Of a stretch of DNA of 18,251 nt, positions 6,956 to 14,800 are shown piece by piece (positions within the stretch are counted from its first letter, which is position 1; each line of letters opens with the position of its first letter). The position numbers were made by a program, and so were the translations under genes. The stretch is taken from assembly GCA_964575225.1 (NCBI GenBank), contig CAZNQW010000058.1:1-18251 (forward strand), given 5' to 3'. The notes beneath the pieces are model-generated. The model was not told where the DNA came from. It made no database searches and saw only the letters and a program-made list of their open reading frames with translations. The stretch comes from CAZNQW01 sp964575225. GTDB lineage: Bacteria; Chloroflexota; Anaerolineae; JAAYZQ01.

Positions 6956-7014
6956 GTCAGGGCAAACGCAGTTGTCTGCCATAGCGGTCGCCCTCGGTTC
7001 AACCATCTATCCGC

Positions 7015-7043
7015 TGGACAAATGCGCTCAAGTATGATACAGT
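7015..7043 (+). promoter_or_regulatory. Sigma70-like promoter of the PrsW-family gene
   Basis: TGGACA (7015-7020), a 17-nt spacer, TACAGT (7038-7043). The -10 box is identical to that of the divergent regulator gene. Predicted start of transcription is near 7050, which rules out the upstream ATGs at 7022 and 7034 as start codons. Confidence 0.6.
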
Positions 7044-7093
7044 CCTATCATCGGGGTCAGGCACAGTACCAACATCGGTCTATGGGAGGACCT

Positions 7094-8347
7094 GTGGAGT
7101 ATTCTCTGGAAACAACAACACCCCCTGAACAACCCAATGCACAGCACGCCTCTTGGGAACCGTTAGCCCGTACCTTGGTACTCATCGCGTCCCTGACCAT
7201 TGTCCTGTTGGGACTTTTATTGAGTAGCGGCGGCCTGGTCCTGGCTCTGCTGAGTGCCGAGGCGGAGAGGGTACCCCTCATTACCGCTTCCATCTCTTTT
7301 CTGGCCCTGACGGGGGGCCTGGGACTGGCCGTGGCGTGGCACGCCCGCCAATCCCTTCGAGGGCAACCTTCACAGGCCTTTCGGCCCAAACGGGTGGGGC
7401 TCTGGGCGTTGCTCTTTGGATTGGCCGTTGTGGCAGGCCAGCTAACCCTGATGCTGGAAGGAACTCGTCTTTTCGTATTTCCCTTTTTCCACATCAGCGC
7501 CACCCTCCTCCCCATCGTCGTGATTTTGGGCGCTGTGGGTCGCAGTCTGCCCGGGGCCGTGCGGTGGCGAGAAATCATCATTCAATTCGCCGGTGGGGCG
7601 TTTCTTGCCACCCTATTGGCCATGGCCCTCGAGGTGGCCCTCATCGTCGCCCTGGGCATCACCCTGGTGGTGGGCATGGCCCTGATGCCAGGGGGCATGG
7701 AACTGCTGGCCACTCTCCAAGAACGGCTGAACGATCCGGCGGTCCTTCAAAATCCATCGTTGCTGAGCGATTTGGTTTCCTCGCCGCTGCTCGTCATAGC
7801 CGTGATCCTGGTCTTTGCCGGGGCAATCCCCCTGATCGAAGAAACGGTCAAGACCGTCGGTGTGGGGCTGATGAGCTATCGACGGCCCTCTCTACGGCAA
7901 GCACTGATATGGGGATTGGCCGCAGGGTGCGGCTTTGCCCTGGTCGAAGGGCTGTTCAACACCGCTTCGGGATTGGACATCTGGTCGGCGGTGGTTACCA
8001 CGCGGGTAGGCGCGACCCTGCTGCACGCGTTCACCGGTGCGCTGATGGGCGTGGCCTGGCATCGGCTGCGAGTTCAGCGCCGCTGGGCCCCGGCCCTGGG
8101 CCTGTATGCCCTGAGTGTGGCCTTCCATGGTCTGTGGAACGGCCTTGCCATAGCCTTCACGGCCCTGGGTGTGAGGGCCTTGGACACGAGCCCTGGAGGG
8201 ACGCTGCTGTCAGGGAGTTTTTCAGCCGCCATTGTGTTCATGCTTCTCATTGGAGTCGCATTCGGCATGGCGGGGGGCCTCGTAGCTCTCACCCATTATG
8301 TCAATAAGAACAGCCCTGAGGATTTGACCGATGGTGCCCCGAACTGA
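7094..8347 (+). CDS. PrsW-family intramembrane metalloprotease
   Basis: Multi-pass membrane protein of the PrsW group (related to the protease that cuts anti-sigma factor RsiW in Bacillus). With the GTG at 7094 as residue 1 it has 417 residues. The family motifs are complete: E249-E250-T-V-K253, GFALVE285G, H311 in LLHAFTGALMG, and H345 in FHGLWNG, all in predicted membrane helices. Several hydrophobic helices precede them (from about residues 25 to 245). Start: GTG 7094 has GGGAGGA (7084-7090) close upstream; ATG 7082 is possible but has no ribosome site. Neighbours: a divergent winged-helix gene, and a downstream gene that overlaps its end by 17 bp. The substrate is unknown; no sigma/anti-sigma pair lies nearby. 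Confidence 0.85.
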   Translation: MEYSLETTTPPEQPNAQHASWEPLARTLVLIASLTIVLLGLLLSSGGLVLALLSAEAERVPLITASISFLALTGGLGLAVAWHARQSLRGQPSQAFRPKRVGLWALLFGLAVVAGQLTLMLEGTRLFVFPFFHISATLLPIVVILGAVGRSLPGAVRWREIIIQFAGGAFLATLLAMALEVALIVALGITLVVGMALMPGGMELLATLQERLNDPAVLQNPSLLSDLVSSPLLVIAVILVFAGAIPLIEETVKTVGVGLMSYRRPSLRQALIWGLAAGCGFALVEGLFNTASGLDIWSAVVTTRVGATLLHAFTGALMGVAWHRLRVQRRWAPALGLYALSVAFHGLWNGLAIAFTALGVRALDTSPGGTLLSGSFSAAIVFMLLIGVAFGMAGGLVALTHYVNKNSPEDLTDGAPN

Positions 8348-9272
8348 GAGCGATGAGAAGTATGTTCTCGATCTGGTGGCCCAGGTACTTGCCGAGCCCG
8401 ACTATCGCTGGCAACACCGCTTCCCCACCCTGCTGGGCGATCCGGGCCGCGACGGAAAGCGTCGGGCTCTGCCGGTGGATGGATACTTTCCACGTCACCA
8501 GTTGATCGTCGAATACTGGGAACGCCAGCACAGCGCCCCGGTGCCCATCATGGACGAAGGGCCGACCATCAGCGGCGTTTCCAAGGGCGACCAGCGCCGC
8601 CTGTACGACCAACGTCGCCAATTGTGGGCCCGGGCCCACGGGCTCCAACTGGTGGTCCTGGATTATCGTGGATTTGAAACGGATGAACAGGGACGTCTGA
8701 TCCGGGATTACGTACGCGACATGAGGGCAGTGATCGATGCGCTACGAGCCGCCGGCGTGATCGGCCGCCAAACCCAACGACCTCTCCCGGGAAAAGACGC
8801 CGGGTTCGAGGGAAGAGGCTGCCCCGTGTGTCTCCTGGCGCAGGGCGCCGATATGGCGGATGTCTATCATCTGCTGTGGCGCGACGCCGAAACGATGGTC
8901 TACCTACCGCGGGCAGCGAGCGTCTATGGCCAAGTCCTGGTCGCTCCGATAGAGCACCGCGTGCAGGTGACCGGCGACTGGACACTGCACGAATACCTGG
9001 CCATCCAGCGGGTAGTGCACGCCGCGGCTGAGGCGGTGCGCCAAGCCTTGCGTCCTGAACGGGTCTATATCCTGTCGCTGGGCAGCCAGCAGGCGCTGGC
9101 TCACGTTCAATGGCAAATCATCCCCTGCCCACCGGGCATCCCCTTGGAATTTCAGGAGATGTCGCTGCTTGACACCCGAGATCGGGAGTTGGTCGAAGTA
9201 GGCCTGGAGGAGATGCGAAAACTCGGCAAATTGCTTCGTGGTCACCTGCCTGCCTGGATGCGAAAAGCCTGA
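8331..9272 (+). CDS. Fusion: Vsr/PD-(D/E)XK-like nuclease domain + degenerate HIT domain
   Basis: 313 residues in two parts. Residues about 1-120 carry LPVD50GYFP, LIVE61YWERQ66H67 and RRLYDQRRQLWARAHGLQLVVLDY, the layout of Vsr/DUF559-like restriction-endonuclease folds (D ... ExxGxQH-like ... Rxxx). Residues about 160-300 look like a HIT protein: C164-P-V-C167, a GQVLVAPIEH segment, and RVYILSLGSQQALAHVQWQIIP. The histidine triad HxHxHxx is here H258-V-Q260-W-Q262, so the nucleophilic middle His and the third His are replaced by Gln. AMP-transfer activity is therefore unlikely; nucleotide binding may remain. ATG 8331 has GAGGA 8 nt upstream and overlaps the protease gene by 17 bp, so the two are probably co-translated. 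Function not known. Confidence 0.7.
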   Translation: MVPRTESDEKYVLDLVAQVLAEPDYRWQHRFPTLLGDPGRDGKRRALPVDGYFPRHQLIVEYWERQHSAPVPIMDEGPTISGVSKGDQRRLYDQRRQLWARAHGLQLVVLDYRGFETDEQGRLIRDYVRDMRAVIDALRAAGVIGRQTQRPLPGKDAGFEGRGCPVCLLAQGADMADVYHLLWRDAETMVYLPRAASVYGQVLVAPIEHRVQVTGDWTLHEYLAIQRVVHAAAEAVRQALRPERVYILSLGSQQALAHVQWQIIPCPPGIPLEFQEMSLLDTRDRELVEVGLEEMRKLGKLLRGHLPAWMRKA

Positions 9273-9311
9273 TCGGCTGCAAAGTACCAAACAGATAGAA
9301 AAGAGGCACCC

Positions 9312-10202
9312 ATGAAAGGTCGTATACAACCATCCACCTTTTCCATCGTCGCCTACGACCCCAACGCGGGAGAATGGGGCGTGGCCGTCCAGAGCAAATT
9401 CCTGGCCGTTGGCGCTGTGGTGCCTTGGGCCCGGGCGGGCGTGGGCGCCATCGCCACCCAGGCCCACGCCAACCTATCCTTTGGCCCAGAGGGATTGGTG
9501 CTGCTGGGTGGGGGATTGAATGCGCAACGGGCACTGGATCGGCTGTTGGCTGCCGATCCAGGACGAGAGCATCGCCAAGTGGGGTTGGTCGACGCCCAGG
9601 GTCGTCCGGCAACCTTTACCGGGAACGAGTGTTACGATTGGGCCGGCGGCCTGACAGGCACCGGCTACGCAGCCCAGGGTAACATCCTGGTCAGCGGCGC
9701 CACAGTCGAGGCCATGGCCCGCACCTTTGAATCCTCGACGGGCGAGTTGGCCGACCGGTTGGTGGCAGCGCTGGCGGCAGGCCAGGCCGCAGGCGGCGAC
9801 CGTCGCGGCCAACAGTCGGCTGCTGTATTGGTGGTACGGGCAGGCGGAGGCTATGGCGGCACCACCGACCGCTATCTGGACCTGCGCGTAGACGACGACC
9901 CGGCGCCCATCGAACGCCTGCAAGCATTGGTCGATCTGCACCATCTCTTTTTCCAACCCCCTTCACCCGGCGAGATGGTGGTTTTGGAAGGGGACCTGGC
10001 CCGAGAGGCACAGCACATCGCCCACTGGGCCGGCTACTATCAGGGCCCGCTGACCGGCGTCTACGACTCGGCCACACGCCAGGCCCTGACAGCCCTCATC
10101 GGCAACGAAAACTTTGAGGAGCGATTCGACGAGGCGGGAGGCCGCATCAGTCGCCAGGTACTGGCCATACTGCGGACCAAATTCGAGCCCCCCAAGGCCT
10201 AG
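9312..10202 (+). CDS. DUF1028 (Ntn-hydrolase-like) protein with C-terminal peptidoglycan-binding domain
   Basis: 296 residues. The first 210 or so match the DUF1028 family: STFSIVAYDPNAGEWGVAVQSK (from residue 8), FLAVGAVVPWARAGVGAIATQAHAN, then GLVDAQGRPATFTGNECYDWAGG and GYAAQGNILV. The family is predicted to have an N-terminal-nucleophile fold like gamma-glutamyltransferases, but its activity is not established. Residues about 223-292 (REAQHIAHWAGYYQGPLTGVYDSATRQAL) form a peptidoglycan-binding-like domain often attached to DUF1028. No signal peptide is visible, which is odd for a wall-binding role. ATG 9312 has AAGAGG 5 nt upstream. It follows the nuclease-HIT gene by 39 bp on the same strand. 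Confidence 0.85.
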   Translation: MKGRIQPSTFSIVAYDPNAGEWGVAVQSKFLAVGAVVPWARAGVGAIATQAHANLSFGPEGLVLLGGGLNAQRALDRLLAADPGREHRQVGLVDAQGRPATFTGNECYDWAGGLTGTGYAAQGNILVSGATVEAMARTFESSTGELADRLVAALAAGQAAGGDRRGQQSAAVLVVRAGGGYGGTTDRYLDLRVDDDPAPIERLQALVDLHHLFFQPPSPGEMVVLEGDLAREAQHIAHWAGYYQGPLTGVYDSATRQALTALIGNENFEERFDEAGGRISRQVLAILRTKFEPPKA

Positions 10203-10241
10203 CATACATTCCCAAATTTTGTGAGCACTGGATAGGATCTC

Positions 10242-11459
10242 GTGGCAAATTCTAGACTTCCGAACAACTTGCGCGTCGTTTCGGTCCGGTCGGTGCTCTC
10301 GGGCATGGCCAGCACCATGGGGCGGGCCGTGTGGCAGCCCTTTGTATTGAGCCTGGGCGCGCCAATGACCGCCTTGGGCTTGCTCGAATCGTTGGGCGGC
10401 ATGCGCAGCCTGTTGCCCGCTCCGGCGCAATACTTGAGTGGCTGGCTTTCGGATCGTCTGGGACGCAAGCCCTTTATCGCGGCGGGATTGTTGGCCGGGT
10501 TGTTGGGTTCGCTCTTTTTTATAACGGGAGCACTCCGGTTCAACTGGTACTGGCTTATCCCAGGTATCGCCCTGGCAGGAATGATCTATATCGCCGACCC
10601 GCCCCAAGATTCCCTCGTGGCCGAGTCGACCCACCCTCGCCAACGGGGCACCGCTTTTAGCATCCTGATGCTGGCCTGGATGGCGCCGGGCATCGTGGCG
10701 CCGACCGTCGGTGGGTTTCTGGCAGAGCGCTGGGGCTATGCACCGGTGTATGCCCTTCAGGCGCTGCTGTACGGACTGGCGCTTTTCGTGGTGCTCCGCT
10801 TTCTGCGCGAAACGCTGCGCAGCCCACAACGTCACGTCCCCATTCGAGAGGTGGTGCGGGCCCTTGCCCGGCTGGTCTCGCCACCCCGGGCATTGTATGG
10901 CTTTTTCGTCGCCATCGCCGTCGACAGTGTCGCATGGGGGCTGGGTTGGTCGTTGCTGTATGGCATGCTCACCGACACCTATCAGTACTCCACCGTGCAG
11001 ATCGGCGTGATGTCCAGCACCATGTCGATCGCCTGGGTCGTCACCCAGTTGCCGGTGGGTCGTCTGGTCGACCGATTCGGCGCCAAACGGCTCCTGGTCT
11101 TTTCCGAATTCCTCGGAGTGCTCGTGGTGATTGGCTGGATGCTAAGCCGCAGTTACGAGGCCTTTCTTGCCCTGCAACTCCTCTTTGGTCTGATGGCTGC
11201 CATGTGGGCCCCCTCGCTCAGGGCGCTGATGTCCAACAGCGTGCAGGAACAACAGCGCGGCGAATCGTTGGGCCGCCTGGCGGCCTTTCAGGGATTGATG
11301 GGCTTTCCTGCCCCCCTCATCGGCGGGATGCTGTACGATCGATGGGGATTCTATGCGCCGCTGACAGCCAGTCTGGTCGGCGTGGTGGCAGCGACGTTGC
11401 TCCTCGCTCGACTGGTCCGCGAGCCCCCCCGCGAGGAGGACCCACTTCCCAACCCATAA
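10242..11459 (+). CDS. Major facilitator superfamily transporter (DHA1-like)
   Basis: 405 residues with about 12 hydrophobic segments. Motif A appears in both halves: GWLSDRLGRK (67-76) between helices 2 and 3, and GRLVDRFGAK (273-282) in the second half. This two-fold layout is characteristic of MFS carriers in the inner membrane driven by proton gradients. The start is GTG at 10242, preceded by AGGAT (10234-10238). It lies 39 bp after the DUF1028 gene and may be co-transcribed with it. Substrate unknown: drug or metabolite efflux is the usual role of similar proteins, but nothing here decides it. Confidence 0.88.
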   Translation: MANSRLPNNLRVVSVRSVLSGMASTMGRAVWQPFVLSLGAPMTALGLLESLGGMRSLLPAPAQYLSGWLSDRLGRKPFIAAGLLAGLLGSLFFITGALRFNWYWLIPGIALAGMIYIADPPQDSLVAESTHPRQRGTAFSILMLAWMAPGIVAPTVGGFLAERWGYAPVYALQALLYGLALFVVLRFLRETLRSPQRHVPIREVVRALARLVSPPRALYGFFVAIAVDSVAWGLGWSLLYGMLTDTYQYSTVQIGVMSSTMSIAWVVTQLPVGRLVDRFGAKRLLVFSEFLGVLVVIGWMLSRSYEAFLALQLLFGLMAAMWAPSLRALMSNSVQEQQRGESLGRLAAFQGLMGFPAPLIGGMLYDRWGFYAPLTASLVGVVAATLLLARLVREPPREEDPLPNP

Positions 11460-11679
11460 GAACCGGAATAAAGAAACCGCACTCCCAGCCCATCGTGATG
11501 CCCTCGGCAGCGAGCATCCAACGCCCCTTTTCAAACACAGAGTAGAGGAAAGAGCAAGCCATGCTTGATTATCGCCCGCAGGGAATACACAGAATAGGCA
11601 AACGGGAGAAGTTGTTCACTTTCCATGCATTCCACCTTACATCCGTCAGCTTCTTTCCACGCGCAAGTTGCCATGCCTC

Positions 11680-11708
11680 TTGCCAACTGCCCCTTTTTCG
11701 AGTATAAT
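11680..11708 (+). promoter_or_regulatory. Strong sigma70-like promoter of the BMP importer operon
   Basis: TTGCCA (11680-11685, 5 of 6 consensus), a 17-nt spacer, and a perfect TATAAT (11703-11708). Predicted transcription start is near 11715, about 150 nt ahead of the lipoprotein ATG. Confidence 0.8.
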
Positions 11709-11714
11709 GCCCCC

Positions 11715-11863
11715 GTCGGAGCCAGTGGGCGAATTGGGCCCGGGCAAGCACCGCGACCACGGTCCTCTGCCCGTGAAGTGGCCCAGTCCCTTACTGGCCG
11801 TCCCAGCCGAGTGCGAAGCGAACATGCTGCTCGCACACACAACCAGATAGGAGGAGAAAGACA
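11715..11863 (+). promoter_or_regulatory. Structured 5' leader of the triple-domain lipoprotein mRNA
   Basis: About 150 nt of untranslated leader. Two stem-loops can be drawn by eye: GGCC/GGCC plus AGT/ACT at 11780-11799 with one bulged C, and GTGCGA-AGC (11811-11819) pairing with GCT..TCGCAC (11826-11836) around GAACAT with a 2-nt bulge. The second ends 12 nt before the Shine-Dalgarno AGGAGG (11849-11854). No known riboswitch consensus was recognised. It may be a stability element or an unknown regulator of expression. Confidence 0.45.
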
Positions 11864-14800
11864 ATGCCCAACGGAATTCGGTGGCTGCTAGCCACCCTCA
11901 TGATCGTCACCCTCGCGTTGGCCGCCTGTGGCCCCACAGCCGAACCCACATCGGCTCCTACCACTGCCGTCGAAGCAACGAAAGCTCCAGAAGCAACAAC
12001 AGCCCCTCAACCCACCAGCCCCCCAAAGGATAGCGTCAAAGTCGCCTTTGTGTACGTCGCCCCGATTGGTGACCTGGGCTGGAGCTGGACCCACGAACAG
12101 GCGCGCCTCGCAATCGAAGAGCACTTTGGCGACAAGGTAGAGACGACCTACATCGAAAACGTGCCCGAAGGCCCTGATGCCGAGCGCGTTATCCGCGACT
12201 TTGCCGAAAAGGGCTACGACCTCGTCTTTACCACCAGTTTCGGCTTTATGGATCCCACCGCCACCGTCGCCGCCGAGTACCCCGACACCTGGTTTGTCCA
12301 CATCTCAGGCTACAAAACGGGTCCTAACCTCAGTACCGTCTTTGGCCGCATCTATCAGGCGCGATTCCTCTCAGGTCTGGTGGCGGGCAAGGCCACCGAG
12401 GCCAACAAGATCGGCTATGTAGCCGCATTCCCCATTCCTGAGGTGATCCGCGGCATCAACGCCTTTACTCAGGGCGTCCGCGCCGCCAACCCGGAAGCCA
12501 CCGTCCACATTGTCTGGACCAACACCTGGTTTGACCCGCCGGTCGAAAAGGAAGCCGCCGAAGCTCTCCTGGACCAGGGGTGCGACGTGATCGCCCAACA
12601 CCAGGATACCACCGAGCCCCAGAAGGCCGCCGCCGACCGGGGCGCCGTCAGCATCGGTTACGACTCGGACATGCGCTCCTTTGTCGGCGACACTGTGCTC
12701 ACCAGCCCCGTGTGGGATTGGAGCGTCAAGTACATCGACATCATCCAGCAGGTGATGGACGGTACCTATACCACGGAATCCTATTGGGGCTCCCTGGCGG
12801 ATGAGGTTGTCGGTCTGGCCGAATTCAGCCCCAAGGTCGACGCCGAGACCGTGGCATTGGTCGACGAGTACAAGACCAAGATCTTGGCCGGCGAGTGGGA
12901 CGTATTCTGTGGACCGGTAATGGGCCAGAACAGTGAGCTGTCAGTGGCCCAAGGCCAATGCATGACCGACGAAGAGATGCTCAACATGAGCTGGTTCGTC
13001 GAGGGCGTCGCCGGTGAAGCGCCGGAAAAACCGCCCGTCGCCGAAGCGGCTGCACCAACGGGGGACGTCGATCTCTCGGGTATGAAGGTGGGGTTCGTCT
13101 ACGTAGCTCCCATCGGCGATTTGGGCTGGACCTATGCCCAAGATCAGGGTCGTTTGGCCGTAGAGGCCCTGGGCGCTGAGACAACCTACATCGAGAACGT
13201 ACCCGAAGGCCCCGATGCCGAGCGCGTCATCCGCGACCTGGCCGAAAAGGGGTACAACCCCATCTTTACGACCAGTTTCGGCTTTATGGATCCCACCGTC
13301 ACCGTCGCCGCCGAGTACCCCGACACCTGGTTTGTCCACATCTCGGGCTACAAGACGGCCCCCAACCTCAGCACGGTCTTTGGCCGCATCTACCAGCCCC
13401 GATTCCTCTCGGGCTTGGTGGCGGGCAAGGCCACCGAGTCCAACAAGATCGGCTACGTAGCCGCATTCCCCATTCCTGAGGTGATCCGCGGCATCAACGC
13501 CTTTACCTTGGGTGTCCGCGCCGCCAACCCGGAAGCCACCGTCCACGTCGTGTGGACCAGTACCTGGTTTGACCCGCCGGTCGAAAAAGAGGCCGCCGAA
13601 GCTCTCCTGGACCAGGGGTGCGACGTGATCGCCCAACACCAGGATACGACCGAGCCTCAGAAGGCCGCCGCCGACCGGGGCGCCGTCAGCATCGGTTATG
13701 ACTCGGACATGCGCTCCTTTGTCGGCGACACCGTCCTGACCAGCCCCGTATGGAACTGGGGACCCAAGTACATCGACATTGTCCAAAAGATCCAAGAGGG
13801 CACCTACAGCACAGAATCGTATTGGGGCGCGTTGGATGACGAGGTTGTGGCTCTGGCCGAACTCAGCCCCAATGTCGACGCCGAGACGGTGGCCCTGGTC
13901 CAAGAGTATGAGGCCAAGATCTTGGCCGGCCAGTGGGACGTATTCTGCGGACCGGTGAATGGCCAGAACGGCGAGACGTCGGTGGCTCTGGGCCAGTGCA
14001 TGACCGACGAAGCGATGCTCAACATGAGCTGGTTTGTCGAGGGTGTCGTTGGCGAAGCCCCTGAGGAACCGCCTGTGGCCGAGGCCGTTGAGCTGCCCAA
14101 GGCCGCCTTTGTCTATGTCGGTCCCACAGGGGATCTGGGCTGGACCTATGCCCACGATCAGGGGCGCCTGGCGCTGGAAGATATGGGCGTCGAGACCGCC
14201 TATGTCGAGCTTGTCGCCGAAGGACCCGATTCGGCCCGCGTGATCCGCGATTTGGCCGAAAAGGGATACAATCTAATTTTCGCCACCAGCTTTGGCTTCA
14301 TGGACTCGGTCATCGAGGTAGCGGCCGACTATCCTGACCTCTACTTTGAGCACTGCACCGGCTACCAGACCGCCGACAACGTCGGCATCTATGATGGCCG
14401 TGGCTATCAACCCTGGTACTTGGCGGGCATTGTCGCCGGCGAGATGACCGAGAACAACGTCCTGGGCTACATTGCCCCCTATGCCATCCCTGAAGTGATC
14501 CGCAACATGAACGCCTTTGCCCTAGGCGCTCGTTCCGTCAACCCCGATGCCAAAGTACATCCCATCTGGATCTACTCCTGGGTCGACCCGCCCAAAGAGC
14601 GTGAGGCGGCTCAGGCGCTCTATGACCTGGGCGCCGACGTGATTGCCCGCGAAAGCGACTCCACCGAAGCGGACAAATTGGCTCAGGAAAACGGGATCTA
14701 TGTGATTGGCTACAACTCGGACGTAGCCCGCTCGCAATCGCCCGACGCCTTCCTCACCGCCCCCATCTGGCATTGGGATGTCTTTTACAAAAAAGCCGTG

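Larger units (their letters stand above)
6636..7093. other. Structured intergenic region between divergent genes
   Basis: 458 bp without a credible gene. It holds two divergent promoters, two identical 16-bp dyad sites (6688-6703 and 6940-6955) and a series of stem-loops: TTGGC/GCCAA near 6710-6724, GTGGCT/AGCCAC (6733-6751), a 10-bp stem (6876-6899) and an 8-bp stem (6910-6932). The open frame that runs from 6680 into the PrsW gene is not believed upstream of about 7082. Confidence 0.65.
11460..11863. other. Intergenic region with promoter and leader of the BMP importer operon
   Basis: 404 bp. The first part (11460-11679) contains only a weak bulged stem-loop at 11497-11518 (GATG/CATC around CTCG/CGAG) that might end the MFS transcript. 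The second part holds a strong promoter (11680-11708) and the structured leader. Small open frames on both strands lack start signals and are not called. Confidence 0.6.

Noticed and set aside
6680..7081. N-terminal extension of the PrsW-family gene (long frame from 6680)
   Set aside because: It contains the strong hairpins, both dyad-site neighbourhoods and the promoter, and its translation is low-complexity and basic; the predicted transcript starts near 7050.
12941..14155. 404-codon minus-strand open frame inside the triple-BMP gene
   Set aside because: A mirror of the repeated coding sequence; it repeats internally only because the plus-strand domains repeat.
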